A DNA stretch of 64,000 bases from Stagnimonas sp. Its GTDB lineage: Bacteria; Pseudomonadota; Gammaproteobacteria; Nevskiales; Nevskiaceae. The notes beneath the pieces are model-generated. The model did not search any database and was not told where the DNA came from. It saw only the letters and a list, made by a program, of their open reading frames with translations. Below are positions 47,363 to 55,418 of the stretch, piece after piece. The position numbers were made by a program, and so were the translations under genes. The stretch spans positions 37,328 to 101,327 of the forward strand of contig JAUYNO010000004.1 in the NCBI GenBank assembly GCA_030696045.1. The letters run 5' to 3'. How positions within the stretch are numbered: position 1 is the stretch's first letter; each line of letters starts with the position of its first letter.

Positions 47363-47833
47363 TCAGGCCCGATGGTAGGGATGACCGGCGTTGAGGCTCC
47401 AGGCCCGGTACAGGGCCTCGGCGACCACCACCCGCACCAGGGCATGCGGCAACACCAGTTTTGACAGGCCCCAGCTCTCCTCGGCACGGCTCAGGACCTC
47501 CGGCGCGTGCCCGTCCGGCCCGCCGATCGCCAGGGCGAGGTCGCGACCGTCCTGCTGCCAGCGCCGCAGGCGCTCCGCGAGCTGCTCGGTGCTCCACTGG
47601 CCGCCGCGTTCATCCAGCGTAATCAGGCGGCTGTCGCGCGGCAGTGCCTTGAGGATCTTCTCGCCCTCGTCGCGCTTGAGGCGGGCGAGGTCGGCATTCT
47701 TGCCGCGCGGGGTCACCGCGATCTCGTTGAGTGAGAAGCCGTATTCCGGCGGCAGCCGGCGGCTGTAGTCGGCGAACGCAGTCTCCACCCAGTCCGGCAT
47801 GCGGGTGCCGACCGCGATCAGGCGCAGCTTCAC
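47363..47833 (-). CDS. rlmH: 23S rRNA pseudouridine-1915 N3-methyltransferase
   Basis: A 156-residue SPOUT methyltransferase. MKLRLIAVGTRMPDWVE starts it, with LDERGGQWSTEQLAERL, FAIGGPDG-like LAIGGPDGHAPEV, and C-terminal HALVRVVVAEALYRAWSLNAGHPYHR binding SAM in the knot. It directly follows rsfS, the standard pair. Confidence 0.98.
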   Translation of the reverse strand: MKLRLIAVGTRMPDWVETAFADYSRRLPPEYGFSLNEIAVTPRGKNADLARLKRDEGEKILKALPRDSRLITLDERGGQWSTEQLAERLRRWQQDGRDLALAIGGPDGHAPEVLSRAEESWGLSKLVLPHALVRVVVAEALYRAWSLNAGHPYHRA

Positions 47834-47854
47834 GCGAGGCGCCGTCTCGGCGGG

Positions 47855-48460
47855 CTAGCGCGTCTTGGCTTTTACCGCAGCCTTCTTGGCGGCTGGCTTT
47901 TTTGCCACGGCCTTTTTCACCACCGTCTTCTTCGCCGCCGCTTTCTTGGCAATGGCTTTCTTGGCCGCTGGTTTCCTCACCACTGCCGGGGCGGCAGCCG
48001 GCTTCTTCGCGGCGGGCTTGGCGGCGGGCTTGGCGGCGGGCTTGGCCACGGCCTTGCTCGCCGGAGCCGCCGGCTTCGCAGCCGGCGCCTTGGCTTTCTT
48101 CTTCGCGGCCTTGGTATCGCCCAGCACCGGCTTGGCCTGGCCCAGGTCCCAGAGCTTTTCCAGCTGGTAGTGGGCGCGGGACGAGGCTTGCAGCACATGA
48201 ACCACCACCCCGTTCAGGTCCACCAGCGCCCACTCGCCCTGCTCCAGCCCCTGCGAGGACAGAGGTCGGACCCCGGCTTCCAGCGCCTTGTCGATGACGC
48301 TGCTGGCCAGCGCCTTGACGTGACGGCTGGAGGTGCCGGTGGCGATCAGCAGGTGGTCGGTGACGCTGGTCAGGGAGCTGACGTCGATGACCTGGAGGTC
48401 GATGCCCTTGACGTCTTCGAGGGCGCGGATGGCGAGTTTGGTGAGCTGGGCGGTATTCAT
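47855..48460 (-). CDS. rsfS: ribosomal silencing factor RsfS with histone-H1-like tail
   Basis: A 201-residue protein. The first 115 residues are normal RsfS (VKGIDLQVIDVSSLTSVTDHL, GEWALVDLNGVVVHVL), which binds L14 and blocks subunit joining. The last 85 residues are almost entirely Ala, Lys and Pro (KPAAKPAAKK type repeats), like eukaryotic histone H1 or AlgP. Usual RsfS ends near residue 115. The tail is in frame and has no stop, so it is part of the protein. It would be strongly positive and could bind rRNA or DNA. Confidence 0.95.
   Translation of the reverse strand: MNTAQLTKLAIRALEDVKGIDLQVIDVSSLTSVTDHLLIATGTSSRHVKALASSVIDKALEAGVRPLSSQGLEQGEWALVDLNGVVVHVLQASSRAHYQLEKLWDLGQAKPVLGDTKAAKKKAKAPAAKPAAPASKAVAKPAAKPAAKPAAKKPAAAPAVVRKPAAKKAIAKKAAAKKTVVKKAVAKKPAAKKAAVKAKTR
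48011..48046. repeat. 12-bp tandem repeat in the rsfS tail
   Basis: Three perfect copies of GGCGGGCTTGGC (minus-strand codons for Ala-Lys-Pro-Ala). It shows that the tail grows or shrinks by slippage in multiples of four residues without breaking the frame. Confidence 0.9.
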
Positions 48461-48464
48461 GCGG

Positions 48465-49130
48465 TCAATGTTTGGCCTGGTCGTCCTGGTCGGTGAGTGC
48501 CTGTAGATCCTGCGGGCTCAAGGCATCGAGGATGGCATCCGGCACCAGGCCCCGCACCGAATGACCGGTGCGCAGCAGGCGGCGGATACGTGAAGAAGAG
48601 ATTTCCAGCAGCGGCAGCGGCAGCTCCAGCCAGAGCCCGGAGGGCACGGCGCGCAGCGCCTCGATACTGTCCGCGTGGCGCTGCGCCAAGATGTCGGCCT
48701 CCACCGGCGGCAGCAGCGGCGAGCCGGGGCGCGAGATCACCGCCAGATGCGCGTAATCGAGGATTTCCCGCCAGCGGTGCCAGGTGTGGAAATGGGCGAA
48801 GGCGTCGGCACCCAGCAGCAGAACCAGGGGCGTGCGCGGCCGCCATTTCTTCAGCTCGATCAGGGTGTCGATGGTGTAGCTGGGCCCCTCCCGCTTGATC
48901 TCGCGATCATCGGCGATCAGGCCCTTCTCCTTGGCGGTCGCCAGCCGCACCCACTCCAGACGCTTCTGCGGCGAGACCTTGGCGTCCGGCCGGTGCATGG
49001 GGTGGGCGGTGGGGATCAGCCGGACCTGGGTCAGTTCCAGCCGATCCTTGGCTTCCAGTGCCAGCCGTAGGTGTCCGTTGTGGAAGGGCGCGAAGGCGCC
49101 ACCGAAAATGCCTATCAGCGAGCTGGCCAT
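48465..49130 (-). CDS. nadD: nicotinate-nucleotide adenylyltransferase
   Basis: A 221-residue NAD-synthesis enzyme. The nucleotide motif is GIFGGAFAPFHNGHLR (usual form GGTFDPVHxGH), and the C-terminal ISSSRIRRLL is the second ATP site. LLLGADAFAHFHTWHRW is typical of NadD. It starts 5 bases after proA and ends 4 bases before rsfS. Confidence 0.95.
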   Translation of the reverse strand: MASSLIGIFGGAFAPFHNGHLRLALEAKDRLELTQVRLIPTAHPMHRPDAKVSPQKRLEWVRLATAKEKGLIADDREIKREGPSYTIDTLIELKKWRPRTPLVLLLGADAFAHFHTWHRWREILDYAHLAVISRPGSPLLPPVEADILAQRHADSIEALRAVPSGLWLELPLPLLEISSSRIRRLLRTGHSVRGLVPDAILDALSPQDLQALTDQDDQAKH

Positions 49131-49135
49131 GCGGC

Positions 49136-50428
49136 TTAGCGCACCTGCCCGTCGCCCAGCACCACCCACTTCTGCGAAGTGAGTCCTTCCAGGCCCACCG
49201 GACCGCGAGCATGGAATTTGTCGGTACTGATGCCGATCTCGGCCCCGAGGCCGTATTCGTAGCCGTCGGCGAAGCGGGTGGAGGCATTGACCATCACCGA
49301 GGCCGAGTCGACCTCGCGCAGGAAGCGCCGCGCCTTGCTGTAGTTCTCGGTGACGATGCTGTCGGTGTGCTGGCTGCCGTATTCGTTGATGTGGGCGATG
49401 GCGGCATCGAGGCCATCGACCAGCTTGATCGCCAGGATCGGCGCCAGGTATTCGGTGCGCCAGTCGTCCTCGGTCGCCGGCTTCGCGTCCGGCAGGTATT
49501 TGCGGGTGCGCTCGCAGCCGCGCAATTCGACTTTCAGCTCGCGGTAGATGCGGCCCAGCTCCGGCAGGGTGCGATCCGCGACGGCGGCATCCACCAGCAA
49601 GGTTTCCATGGTGTTGCAGGTGCCGTAGCGCTGGGTCTTGGCGTTGACGGCGATGGCAATGGCCTTCTCGTGGTCGGCCTGGGCCTCGATGTAGACGTGG
49701 CAGATGCCATCCAGGTGCTTGATGACCGGCACCCGCGCATGCTCGGCGACGAAGGCGACCAGGCCCTTGCCGCCGCGCGGGATCACTACGTCGACGTACT
49801 GCGGCATAGTCAGCAGCTCGCCGACGGCGGCGCGGTCGGTGGTGGCCAGCACCTGCACCGCGTCGGCCGGCAGGCCGGCCCGCTGCAGCGCGCGGCGGAT
49901 GCACAGGGCGATCGCCTGATTGGAGTGGTAGGCCTCGGAGCCGCCGCGCAGGATGGTGGCGTTGCCGCTCTTCAGGCATAGCGCCGCCGCATCGGCGGTG
50001 ACGTTTGGCCGGCTCTCGTAAATGATGCCGACCACGCCCAGCGGCACCCGCATCTTGCCGACCTGGATGCCGGACGGGCGCAGGGCGAGGTCCGTCATGG
50101 TGCCGACCGGGTCGGTCAGCGCGGCGACCTGGCGCACGCCATCGGCCATCGCCTCGATGCGCTCGGGGCTCAGCTCCAGGCGATCCAGCAGGGCGGCGTC
50201 AAGGTCGTTGTCGCGGGCCTTGCGCAGGTCTTCGCGATTGGCTTCGAGGATCGCCTCGGACTCCTCGATCAGCCGCTCGGCCAAGGTGAACAGCGCGGCA
50301 TTCTTGACGCCAGTCTCGGCGCGCGCCAAAGCGCGCCCGGCGGCGCGTGCCTTGGCGCCGACCTCCAGCATGTAGGCCTTGAGCGAGGCGGCGGTGTCCA
50401 GCTTGGATTCGGCTTTGGCTTTTGCCAC
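49136..50428 (-). CDS. proA: glutamate-5-semialdehyde dehydrogenase (gamma-glutamyl phosphate reductase)
   Basis: A 430-residue proline-synthesis enzyme. The catalytic Cys is in [47 protein letters not shown] and the C-terminal [19 protein letters not shown] are characteristic. proB is not in the window. It lies between holA and nadD, an order seen in several gammaproteobacteria. Confidence 0.97.
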   Translation of the reverse strand: MAKAKAESKLDTAASLKAYMLEVGAKARAAGRALARAETGVKNAALFTLAERLIEESEAILEANREDLRKARDNDLDAALLDRLELSPERIEAMADGVRQVAALTDPVGTMTDLALRPSGIQVGKMRVPLGVVGIIYESRPNVTADAAALCLKSGNATILRGGSEAYHSNQAIALCIRRALQRAGLPADAVQVLATTDRAAVGELLTMPQYVDVVIPRGGKGLVAFVAEHARVPVIKHLDGICHVYIEAQADHEKAIAIAVNAKTQRYGTCNTMETLLVDAAVADRTLPELGRIYRELKVELRGCERTRKYLPDAKPATEDDWRTEYLAPILAIKLVDGLDAAIAHINEYGSQHTDSIVTENYSKARRFLREVDSASVMVNASTRFADGYEYGLGAEIGISTDKFHARGPVGLEGLTSQKWVVLGDGQVR

Positions 50429-50437
50429 GTTGGCTGA

Positions 50438-51520
50438 CTAGGCCGCTCTTGCGGCCGGGGGCGCGGCCCCACTGGCCGCCAGCACCAATGTTAGCAAGTC
50501 CTCCCAAGCCGCCGGCTCGCGGCCGGTCTTCACCGCCTGGTCGACCCGGGCCAGCAGGATCAAGCCGGCGGCCGGCGAATAGCGCGCGCCGCGCCGTAGC
50601 ATGGCCTCGTAAGGCTTGGCACGGGCGCCGAACAGCTTGGCTTGCGCCAGGGCGCTGCCGGCATCGCGGCTGCGCGCGAAAGCGGCATTGACCGCCGCCC
50701 AGTTGCGCAGGGCGTAGGACAGGGCGCCCACCAGTTCCAGCGGCGAAACCCCTTCCTCGCGCAGCCGCCCCAGCGAGCGCACGGCCGCCAGCGCATCACC
50801 GGTCAGCAGCTTGTCGACCAGGTCGAAGGCCTCGTAGCGCGCCGAATCGGCCACCGCCTGCAGCAAGGCCTCGGCGTCGACCGGCGTATCCGGGAACAGC
50901 AGGGCCAGCTTGGCGAGATCCTGGGCGCAGGCCAGCAGATTGCCCTCGGTACGCTCGGCCAGCAGGCGCGCGGCCTCGGGTTCCAGCTTCAACTTCAGGG
51001 CGCCGGCGCGCTGCTCGATCCAGGCCACCAGTTCTTCCGGTTTCACCGGCCAGGCGTAGACCGAATAGCCCTTGGCATCAAGGGCGGTGAACCAGCTGGA
51101 TTCGCGGGCGCGCTTGTCCAGCTCGCCGGCCACCACCACCAGCAGATTGTCGGGCGAGGGCTTTTCCGCCAGCTGGGCCAGGGCCTTGGCGCCGTCCTCG
51201 GACTTGCCGCCGGACTCGGCCTCGCCGCCGTCCTCACCCTTGCCACGGCGATGGCCGTTGACGCCCTTGGGCATATGTACTTCGATCACCCGCCGGCTGG
51301 CGAACAGTGACATCGAGGCGCACTCGTCGAATACCTGCTGCCAGCGGAACCCTGGCTCGACACTGAGTGAGACACGCTCGCTGTAGCCCTGGGCGCGGGC
51401 GGCGGCACGGAGCTCGTCCAGGGTTTCCTGGATCAGCAACGGCTCCTCGCCGGCCAGCACCACGGTCGGCGGCAGGGGCTTCTTGAGCTGGGCGGCGATC
51501 TGGTTGGGGCGCAGTTGCAT
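50438..51520 (-). CDS. holA: DNA polymerase III delta subunit
   Basis: A 360-residue clamp-loader subunit that opens the beta clamp. VVLAGEEPLLIQETLDELR starts domain I; LAERTEGNLLACAQDLAKLALL and SARYEAFDLVDKLLTGD are typical of HolA. An extra acidic/Gly-rich stretch of roughly 17 residues (GKGEDGGEAESGGKSEDG, about 98-116) interrupts domain I. ATG 51520 is chosen over an ATG 15 bases upstream. lptE, which usually precedes holA, is absent; a REP pair and an unrelated hydrolase are there instead. Confidence 0.93.
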   Translation of the reverse strand: MQLRPNQIAAQLKKPLPPTVVLAGEEPLLIQETLDELRAAARAQGYSERVSLSVEPGFRWQQVFDECASMSLFASRRVIEVHMPKGVNGHRRGKGEDGGEAESGGKSEDGAKALAQLAEKPSPDNLLVVVAGELDKRARESSWFTALDAKGYSVYAWPVKPEELVAWIEQRAGALKLKLEPEAARLLAERTEGNLLACAQDLAKLALLFPDTPVDAEALLQAVADSARYEAFDLVDKLLTGDALAAVRSLGRLREEGVSPLELVGALSYALRNWAAVNAAFARSRDAGSALAQAKLFGARAKPYEAMLRRGARYSPAAGLILLARVDQAVKTGREPAAWEDLLTLVLAASGAAPPAARAA

Positions 51521-51540
51521 GCGCTGGATTATCACCCGAG

Positions 51541-51600
51541 TCGCGGGCGAGGCCCGCTCCTACAAAACCAGCCGCTGGCAGGAGCGGGCCTTGCCCGCGA
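51541..51600. repeat. inverted REP pair (BIME)
   Basis: An inverted copy (51541-51563; complement GTAGGAGCGGGC then CTCGCCCGCGA) and a direct copy (51577-51600, GCAGGAGCGGGC then CTTGCCCGCGA) flank a 13-base spacer. Same family as the pair at 35049-35095. It lies between the hydrolase stop and the holA start. Confidence 0.88.
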
Positions 51601-51621
51601 TGAGCCTGCGCAAAGTCTCAC

Positions 51622-52473
51622 TCAGAAGAAATCGAGCAGGGCCTGCGCAGTGGCCTCCGGCGCATCGAAATGCAGCATGTGGCCGGCGTCGGCAATCACC
51701 GCCTCGCGCTGATCGCGGAAGCAGGCGCGGCGTGCCGCCTTCTCCTCGGGCGAGATGACCTTCACGAACGCCGAGGCACCGGCATCCAGGAACAGGGTCG
51801 GCGCGGTGATGCCCTTCCAGATCTCCATGCTTTCGGCGTTGCGGTACAGCGAGGGCATGTCCAGCCGGTGCTTGGGGTCGGCGAGCAGGCGGATGCGGCC
51901 GTCACTGCCCGCCGCCCCCCAGCCCCGGGCCACGAACAGGGCGCGCTCCTCGCTCAGCTGCGGGTGCTGCTTCCGCACCCGCGCGGCCAGCTCCTCGAAG
52001 CTCGCGTAGGTCTTGCCGCGCTCCGGCGCCTTGAGTTGGTCCAGCCAGCGGTTGAAGCGGCGCGGCGCGCTGCCGGCCGGCATGTCGGGCAGGAACAGAC
52101 TGTCGAGCACTGCCAGCTTCGAGACCCGCGCCGGCCGCAGCCCGGCGTACAGGCTGGCGACCTGGCCGCCCATGCTGTGCCCGGCCAGGCGCACCGGCTG
52201 CTCGGGCGAGAGGCGATCAAGCAGGGTTTCGAGGTCGGCAACGTAATCCGGAAACCAGTAGCCATCGACCGGCCATTCGCTGTAGCCGTAGCCGCGCTGG
52301 TCCAACGCCACCACCCGGAAACGCTGACCCAGCCGCTCGCCGACGTCGGCGAAGGTGGCCGTGGTGTCCAGCCAGCCGTGGCAGTAGACCAGCAGGGGCG
52401 CCTCCTCCGCGCCCCAGCAGCGCAGATGGAAGCGCAGGCCGCGCAGCCGGAGGTAGAGGGACTCGCCGCTCAC
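51622..52473 (-). CDS. alpha/beta hydrolase
   Basis: A 283-residue cytoplasmic hydrolase. CHGWLDTTATF is the oxyanion region, the nucleophile Ser lies in LAGHSMGGQVAS, and the catalytic His in ADAGHMLHFDAPE. LDQRGYGYSEWP is typical of the epoxide hydrolase/esterase-like subgroup, but the substrate cannot be named. It follows the oxidoreductase gene by 7 bases. Confidence 0.9.
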   Translation of the reverse strand: MSGESLYLRLRGLRFHLRCWGAEEAPLLVYCHGWLDTTATFADVGERLGQRFRVVALDQRGYGYSEWPVDGYWFPDYVADLETLLDRLSPEQPVRLAGHSMGGQVASLYAGLRPARVSKLAVLDSLFLPDMPAGSAPRRFNRWLDQLKAPERGKTYASFEELAARVRKQHPQLSEERALFVARGWGAAGSDGRIRLLADPKHRLDMPSLYRNAESMEIWKGITAPTLFLDAGASAFVKVISPEEKAARRACFRDQREAVIADAGHMLHFDAPEATAQALLDFF

Positions 52474-52480
52474 GATGGGG

Positions 52481-53482
52481 TCAAACCTTGATCAGCAGCT
52501 TGCCGAAATTCTCGCCGGAGAACAGCTTGTTGAGGGTCTCCGGGAAGGTCTCCAGACCCTCGACGATGTCCTCGCGGGATTTCAGCTTGCCCTCGGCCAT
52601 CCAGCCCGCCATCGCCTGGATGCCCTCGCCATAGCGCGGCGCCCAATCGAACACCACCATGCCTTCCATGCGCGCGCGATTCACCAGCAGCGACATGTAG
52701 TTCGACGGCCCCTTCACCGGCGTGGTGTTGTTGTACTGGGAGATCGCGCCGCAGATGACGATGCGCGCCTTCATGCGGATCTGGGTCAGCACGGCATCGA
52801 GAATGTCACCGCCGACATTGTCGAAATACACATCGACGCCCTTGGGCGCCGCCTCGCGCAGGGCCTTCTTGACGTCCTGCGCCTTGTAGTCGATGCAGGC
52901 GTCGAAGCCGAGTTCCTTCACCACGTACTCGCACTTGTCGGCGCCGCCGGCAATGCCGATGGCGGTGCAGCCCTTGAGCTTGGCGATCTGGCCGACCACC
53001 TGGCCGACCGCCCCCGAGGCACCGGACACCACCACGACCTCGCCGGCCTTGGGCAAGCCCACCTCGAGCAGGCCGAAGTAGGCCGTGAGTCCGGGCATGC
53101 CCAGCACGCCAAGGTACTTGGGCAGGGGCGCCAGCTTCGCATCGACCTTGCTCAGGCTCTCGGCCGCGACGGCCGCGTAGTCCTGCACGCCCCAGGTGCC
53201 CACGACCTGATCGCCGGCCGTGAACGCCGGGCTGCGGCTGCTCAGCACCTCGCCGGCCGTGCCGGCACGCATCACCTCGCCGAGGGCGACCGGGCGGATA
53301 TAGCTCTTGCCCTCGTTCATCCAGCCGCGCATGGCGGGGTCGAGCGAGATGTAGCGGGTCTTCACCAGCACCTCGCCGTCCTTCGGCTCCGGCACGGCAG
53401 CCTCGGCGAAAGCGAAGTCGCTGCGCTTGACCATGCCCTGCGGGCGGGCGACAAGGGTGAACTGGCGGTTGCCGGTGCTCAT
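52481..53482 (-). CDS. zinc-free NADP-dependent alkenal/enone reductase (MDR family)
   Basis: A 333-residue medium-chain reductase. DPAMRGWMNEGKSYI and GMPGLTAYFGLLEVG define the leukotriene-B4 dehydrogenase/CurA group, which reduces alpha,beta-unsaturated aldehydes and ketones with NADPH. The cofactor loop is VVSGASGAVGQVVGQIAKL. No zinc-binding Cys are present, as expected. Its ATG overlaps the upstream isomerase stop (ATGA). Confidence 0.93.
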   Translation of the reverse strand: MSTGNRQFTLVARPQGMVKRSDFAFAEAAVPEPKDGEVLVKTRYISLDPAMRGWMNEGKSYIRPVALGEVMRAGTAGEVLSSRSPAFTAGDQVVGTWGVQDYAAVAAESLSKVDAKLAPLPKYLGVLGMPGLTAYFGLLEVGLPKAGEVVVVSGASGAVGQVVGQIAKLKGCTAIGIAGGADKCEYVVKELGFDACIDYKAQDVKKALREAAPKGVDVYFDNVGGDILDAVLTQIRMKARIVICGAISQYNNTTPVKGPSNYMSLLVNRARMEGMVVFDWAPRYGEGIQAMAGWMAEGKLKSREDIVEGLETFPETLNKLFSGENFGKLLIKV

Positions 53483-54075
53483 GCGATCTCTCCTTTTACA
53501 TAGGCTTCGAGCAGACCAAGACGGTCGTTGCCCCAGAACATCTGCTCGCCGACATAGAACGTCGGCGCTCCGAAAGCGCCACGCTTGACCGCTTCTTCGG
53601 TGTTGCTGCGCAGGGCGTCCTTGACCGCAGGGTCCTGGGTGGCCGCGAGCAGGGCCGCACCGTCGAGGCCGACACTGGCCGCAATGGCCGCGATCACCTC
53701 AGGCTGGCTCGGGTCCTTGCCCTCGGCCCAATAGGCCTTGAGCAAGGCGAGACTGAATTCGACCCCCTTGCCGGCCTGCGCTGCCGCCAGGGCGGCACGA
53801 CTGGCGAGCACGCTGTTGAGCGGGAATATCTTCGGGAACGCGAACGGCACGCCGTAGTAGCGAGCCCAGAGCGCGGCATCGCGGAACAGGTACTTGCCCT
53901 TGGCCGGCAGGGCGGCCGGCATCTGGTTGCCGGTCGCCTCGAACACCTTGCCGAGGAGGAAGGGCTTCCACTGCACGCTGGCGCCGCAGCGGGCGGCCAG
54001 GGCCTCGATCTGGGTCGCCGCCAGATAGCTGTAGGTGCTGGCCGGGTCCCAGAAGAACTCTATGGTCTTGCTCAT
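53479..54075 (-). CDS. 2-hydroxychromene-2-carboxylate isomerase-like DsbA-fold protein
   Basis: A 198-residue thioredoxin-fold protein of the GST-kappa group. IEFFWDPASTYSYLAATQIEAL has Ser at the glutathione site, and GAFGAPTFYVGEQMFWGNDRLGLLEAY closes it. Homologues isomerise aromatic ring-cleavage products or act as glutathione transferases. It starts a three-gene leftward run with the reductase and hydrolase and is divergent from Anbu; a small detoxification or aromatic set is possible. Confidence 0.88.
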   Translation of the reverse strand: MSKTIEFFWDPASTYSYLAATQIEALAARCGASVQWKPFLLGKVFEATGNQMPAALPAKGKYLFRDAALWARYYGVPFAFPKIFPLNSVLASRAALAAAQAGKGVEFSLALLKAYWAEGKDPSQPEVIAAIAASVGLDGAALLAATQDPAVKDALRSNTEEAVKRGAFGAPTFYVGEQMFWGNDRLGLLEAYVKGEIA

Positions 54076-54215
54076 GCGCGCTCCGTCCTGTTTATGGCCC
54101 CCTCACATACCGGCCAGTATCCAGAGGATCGCCGCCGCCGGCAAGCGGCACGAATCCTGCTGCGGGGTTGACGGCGAAAGACCGGCAGGGCTCTGCGCAG
54201 ACCTGGCCGGCCCCC

Positions 54216-54221
54216 TACAAT
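54216..54221 (+). promoter_or_regulatory. candidate -10 box for the Anbu gene
   Basis: TACAAT in the 192-base gap between the divergent isomerase and Anbu genes, 46 bases before the Anbu ATG. No good -35 box. Confidence 0.3.
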
Positions 54222-54267
54222 CGGCGGCCGCCACAGGCGGCAACAACGGGATTCTTTCGGTGCAACG

Positions 54268-55023
54268 ATGACGTACTGCGTGGCGGTGAAGGTCGATGAT
54301 GGCTTGGTGTTCGCGGCGGATACCCGCACTTCGGCCGGCGTTGACGACGTACGCACCTATAACAAGATGCACGTCTTCGAGACTCCCGGAGAGCGGGTAT
54401 TCGTGATCCTGGCCTCCGGCAACCTGGCCACCACCCAGGCGGTGCTCAACCATCTGCGCCGGGATATCGCCGACGACGCCAGCAACAGCCTGAAGAAATT
54501 CCGTCATATGTTTGACGCCGCCGATTACGTCGGCGGGCTGTCCGTGCGCTCCCAGCGGGAATCCTCGCAGCTGATGCAGTCGGGGGTCGACTTCCGCTCC
54601 ACCCTCATCCTCGGCGGCCAGATCCAGGGTGAAGAGCCGGCGCTGTACCTGATCTATCCCGAGGGCAATTGCATTTCCGCCTCCCCGGAAACGCCGTACC
54701 TGCAGATCGGCGAAAGCAAGTATGGCAAGCCGATCCTCGACCGCATCGTGCGCCCGCACGTGGCGCTGGAAGACGCCGCCCGCTGCGCCCTGGTGTCGAT
54801 GGACTCGACCATGAAGTCCAACCTCACCGTCGGGCCGCCGCTGGATCTGGCGATCCTGCCGCGGGATGCCCTGCGGATCACCCACAAGGAGCGTTTCGAT
54901 CTCGATACGCCCTACTACGCCAGCCTTAAGAAATCCTGGGGCGACCTGCTGGTCCGCTCGTTCCAGGAACTCCCGCGCTTCGAGTGGGAAGCACCGAGCC
55001 AGGCGCAATCCCAGCTACTGTAG
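54268..55023 (+). CDS. Anbu proteasome-like peptidase
   Basis: A 251-residue N-terminal-nucleophile protein of the bacterial proteasome/HslV superfamily. After Met removal Thr would be residue 1 (MTYCVAVKVDDG). Asp17 is in FAADTRT and the catalytic-type Lys in TYNKMHV. NLATTQAVLNHL and the C-terminal KSWGDLLVRSFQELPRF match Anbu, not HslV. Anbu forms open helical rings, and its peptidase activity is debated. Anbu genes are usually next to transglutaminase, alpha-E and ATP-grasp genes. All are in this window, but not adjacent: the last two start 3.8 kb away, the first is 39 kb away. No unfoldase is nearby. Confidence 0.92.
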   Translation: MTYCVAVKVDDGLVFAADTRTSAGVDDVRTYNKMHVFETPGERVFVILASGNLATTQAVLNHLRRDIADDASNSLKKFRHMFDAADYVGGLSVRSQRESSQLMQSGVDFRSTLILGGQIQGEEPALYLIYPEGNCISASPETPYLQIGESKYGKPILDRIVRPHVALEDAARCALVSMDSTMKSNLTVGPPLDLAILPRDALRITHKERFDLDTPYYASLKKSWGDLLVRSFQELPRFEWEAPSQAQSQLL

Positions 55024-55259
55024 CCGGACTGACCATAGGGACGGCGAAGCCGTCCACCCGCGCATCGCTCCCGACTGCAGAGCCCGCCACAGCCTAGGCG
55101 CGCGGTGCGGCGCTGCGAGCACACCCTGCGACAAGCGGACGTCGGCGAACCCCAGTTCGCGCTGACCAAACCGGCGCTGCGGCCAGGCGCAGCAATTTTC
55201 TTGCGCAGCGCAGCAAAATTATCCGACGCAACCCTCATTGTGAGAAGTCACAGGTTCCG

Positions 55260-55274
55260 CTGTTGATTGAACAG
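55260..55274. promoter_or_regulatory. short palindrome upstream of the DUF1302 gene
   Basis: CTGTT-GATTG-AACAG, a perfect 5-bp inverted repeat in the 395-base gap between Anbu and the DUF1302 gene. The rest of the gap holds a hairpin near 55037 and a direct repeat of CGCAGCAA near 55190-55215, but no gene or clear promoter. Operator function is a guess. Confidence 0.25.
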
Positions 55275-55418
55275 TGGCTATCAACCGGACGCCTTTCCAT
55301 ACTCCGACCGCTCTCCCGGGGCCGGTGGTGACGCAGGTCCAGTTCCGTTTTGCTGCACTTCGCGCTGCCGCGACACCGGGGGGTCCATAAAAGAACTTCA
55401 AAACCGAGGAGATGGACG

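Noticed and set aside
47880..48100. Repetitive DNA that could look like a CRISPR or satellite array
   Set aside because: It encodes the in-frame Ala/Lys/Pro tail of RsfS; units are short with no spacers.
55036..55054. Hairpin GGACGGC-GAA-GCCGTCC after the Anbu gene, considered as a terminator
   Set aside because: No T-run follows on either strand.
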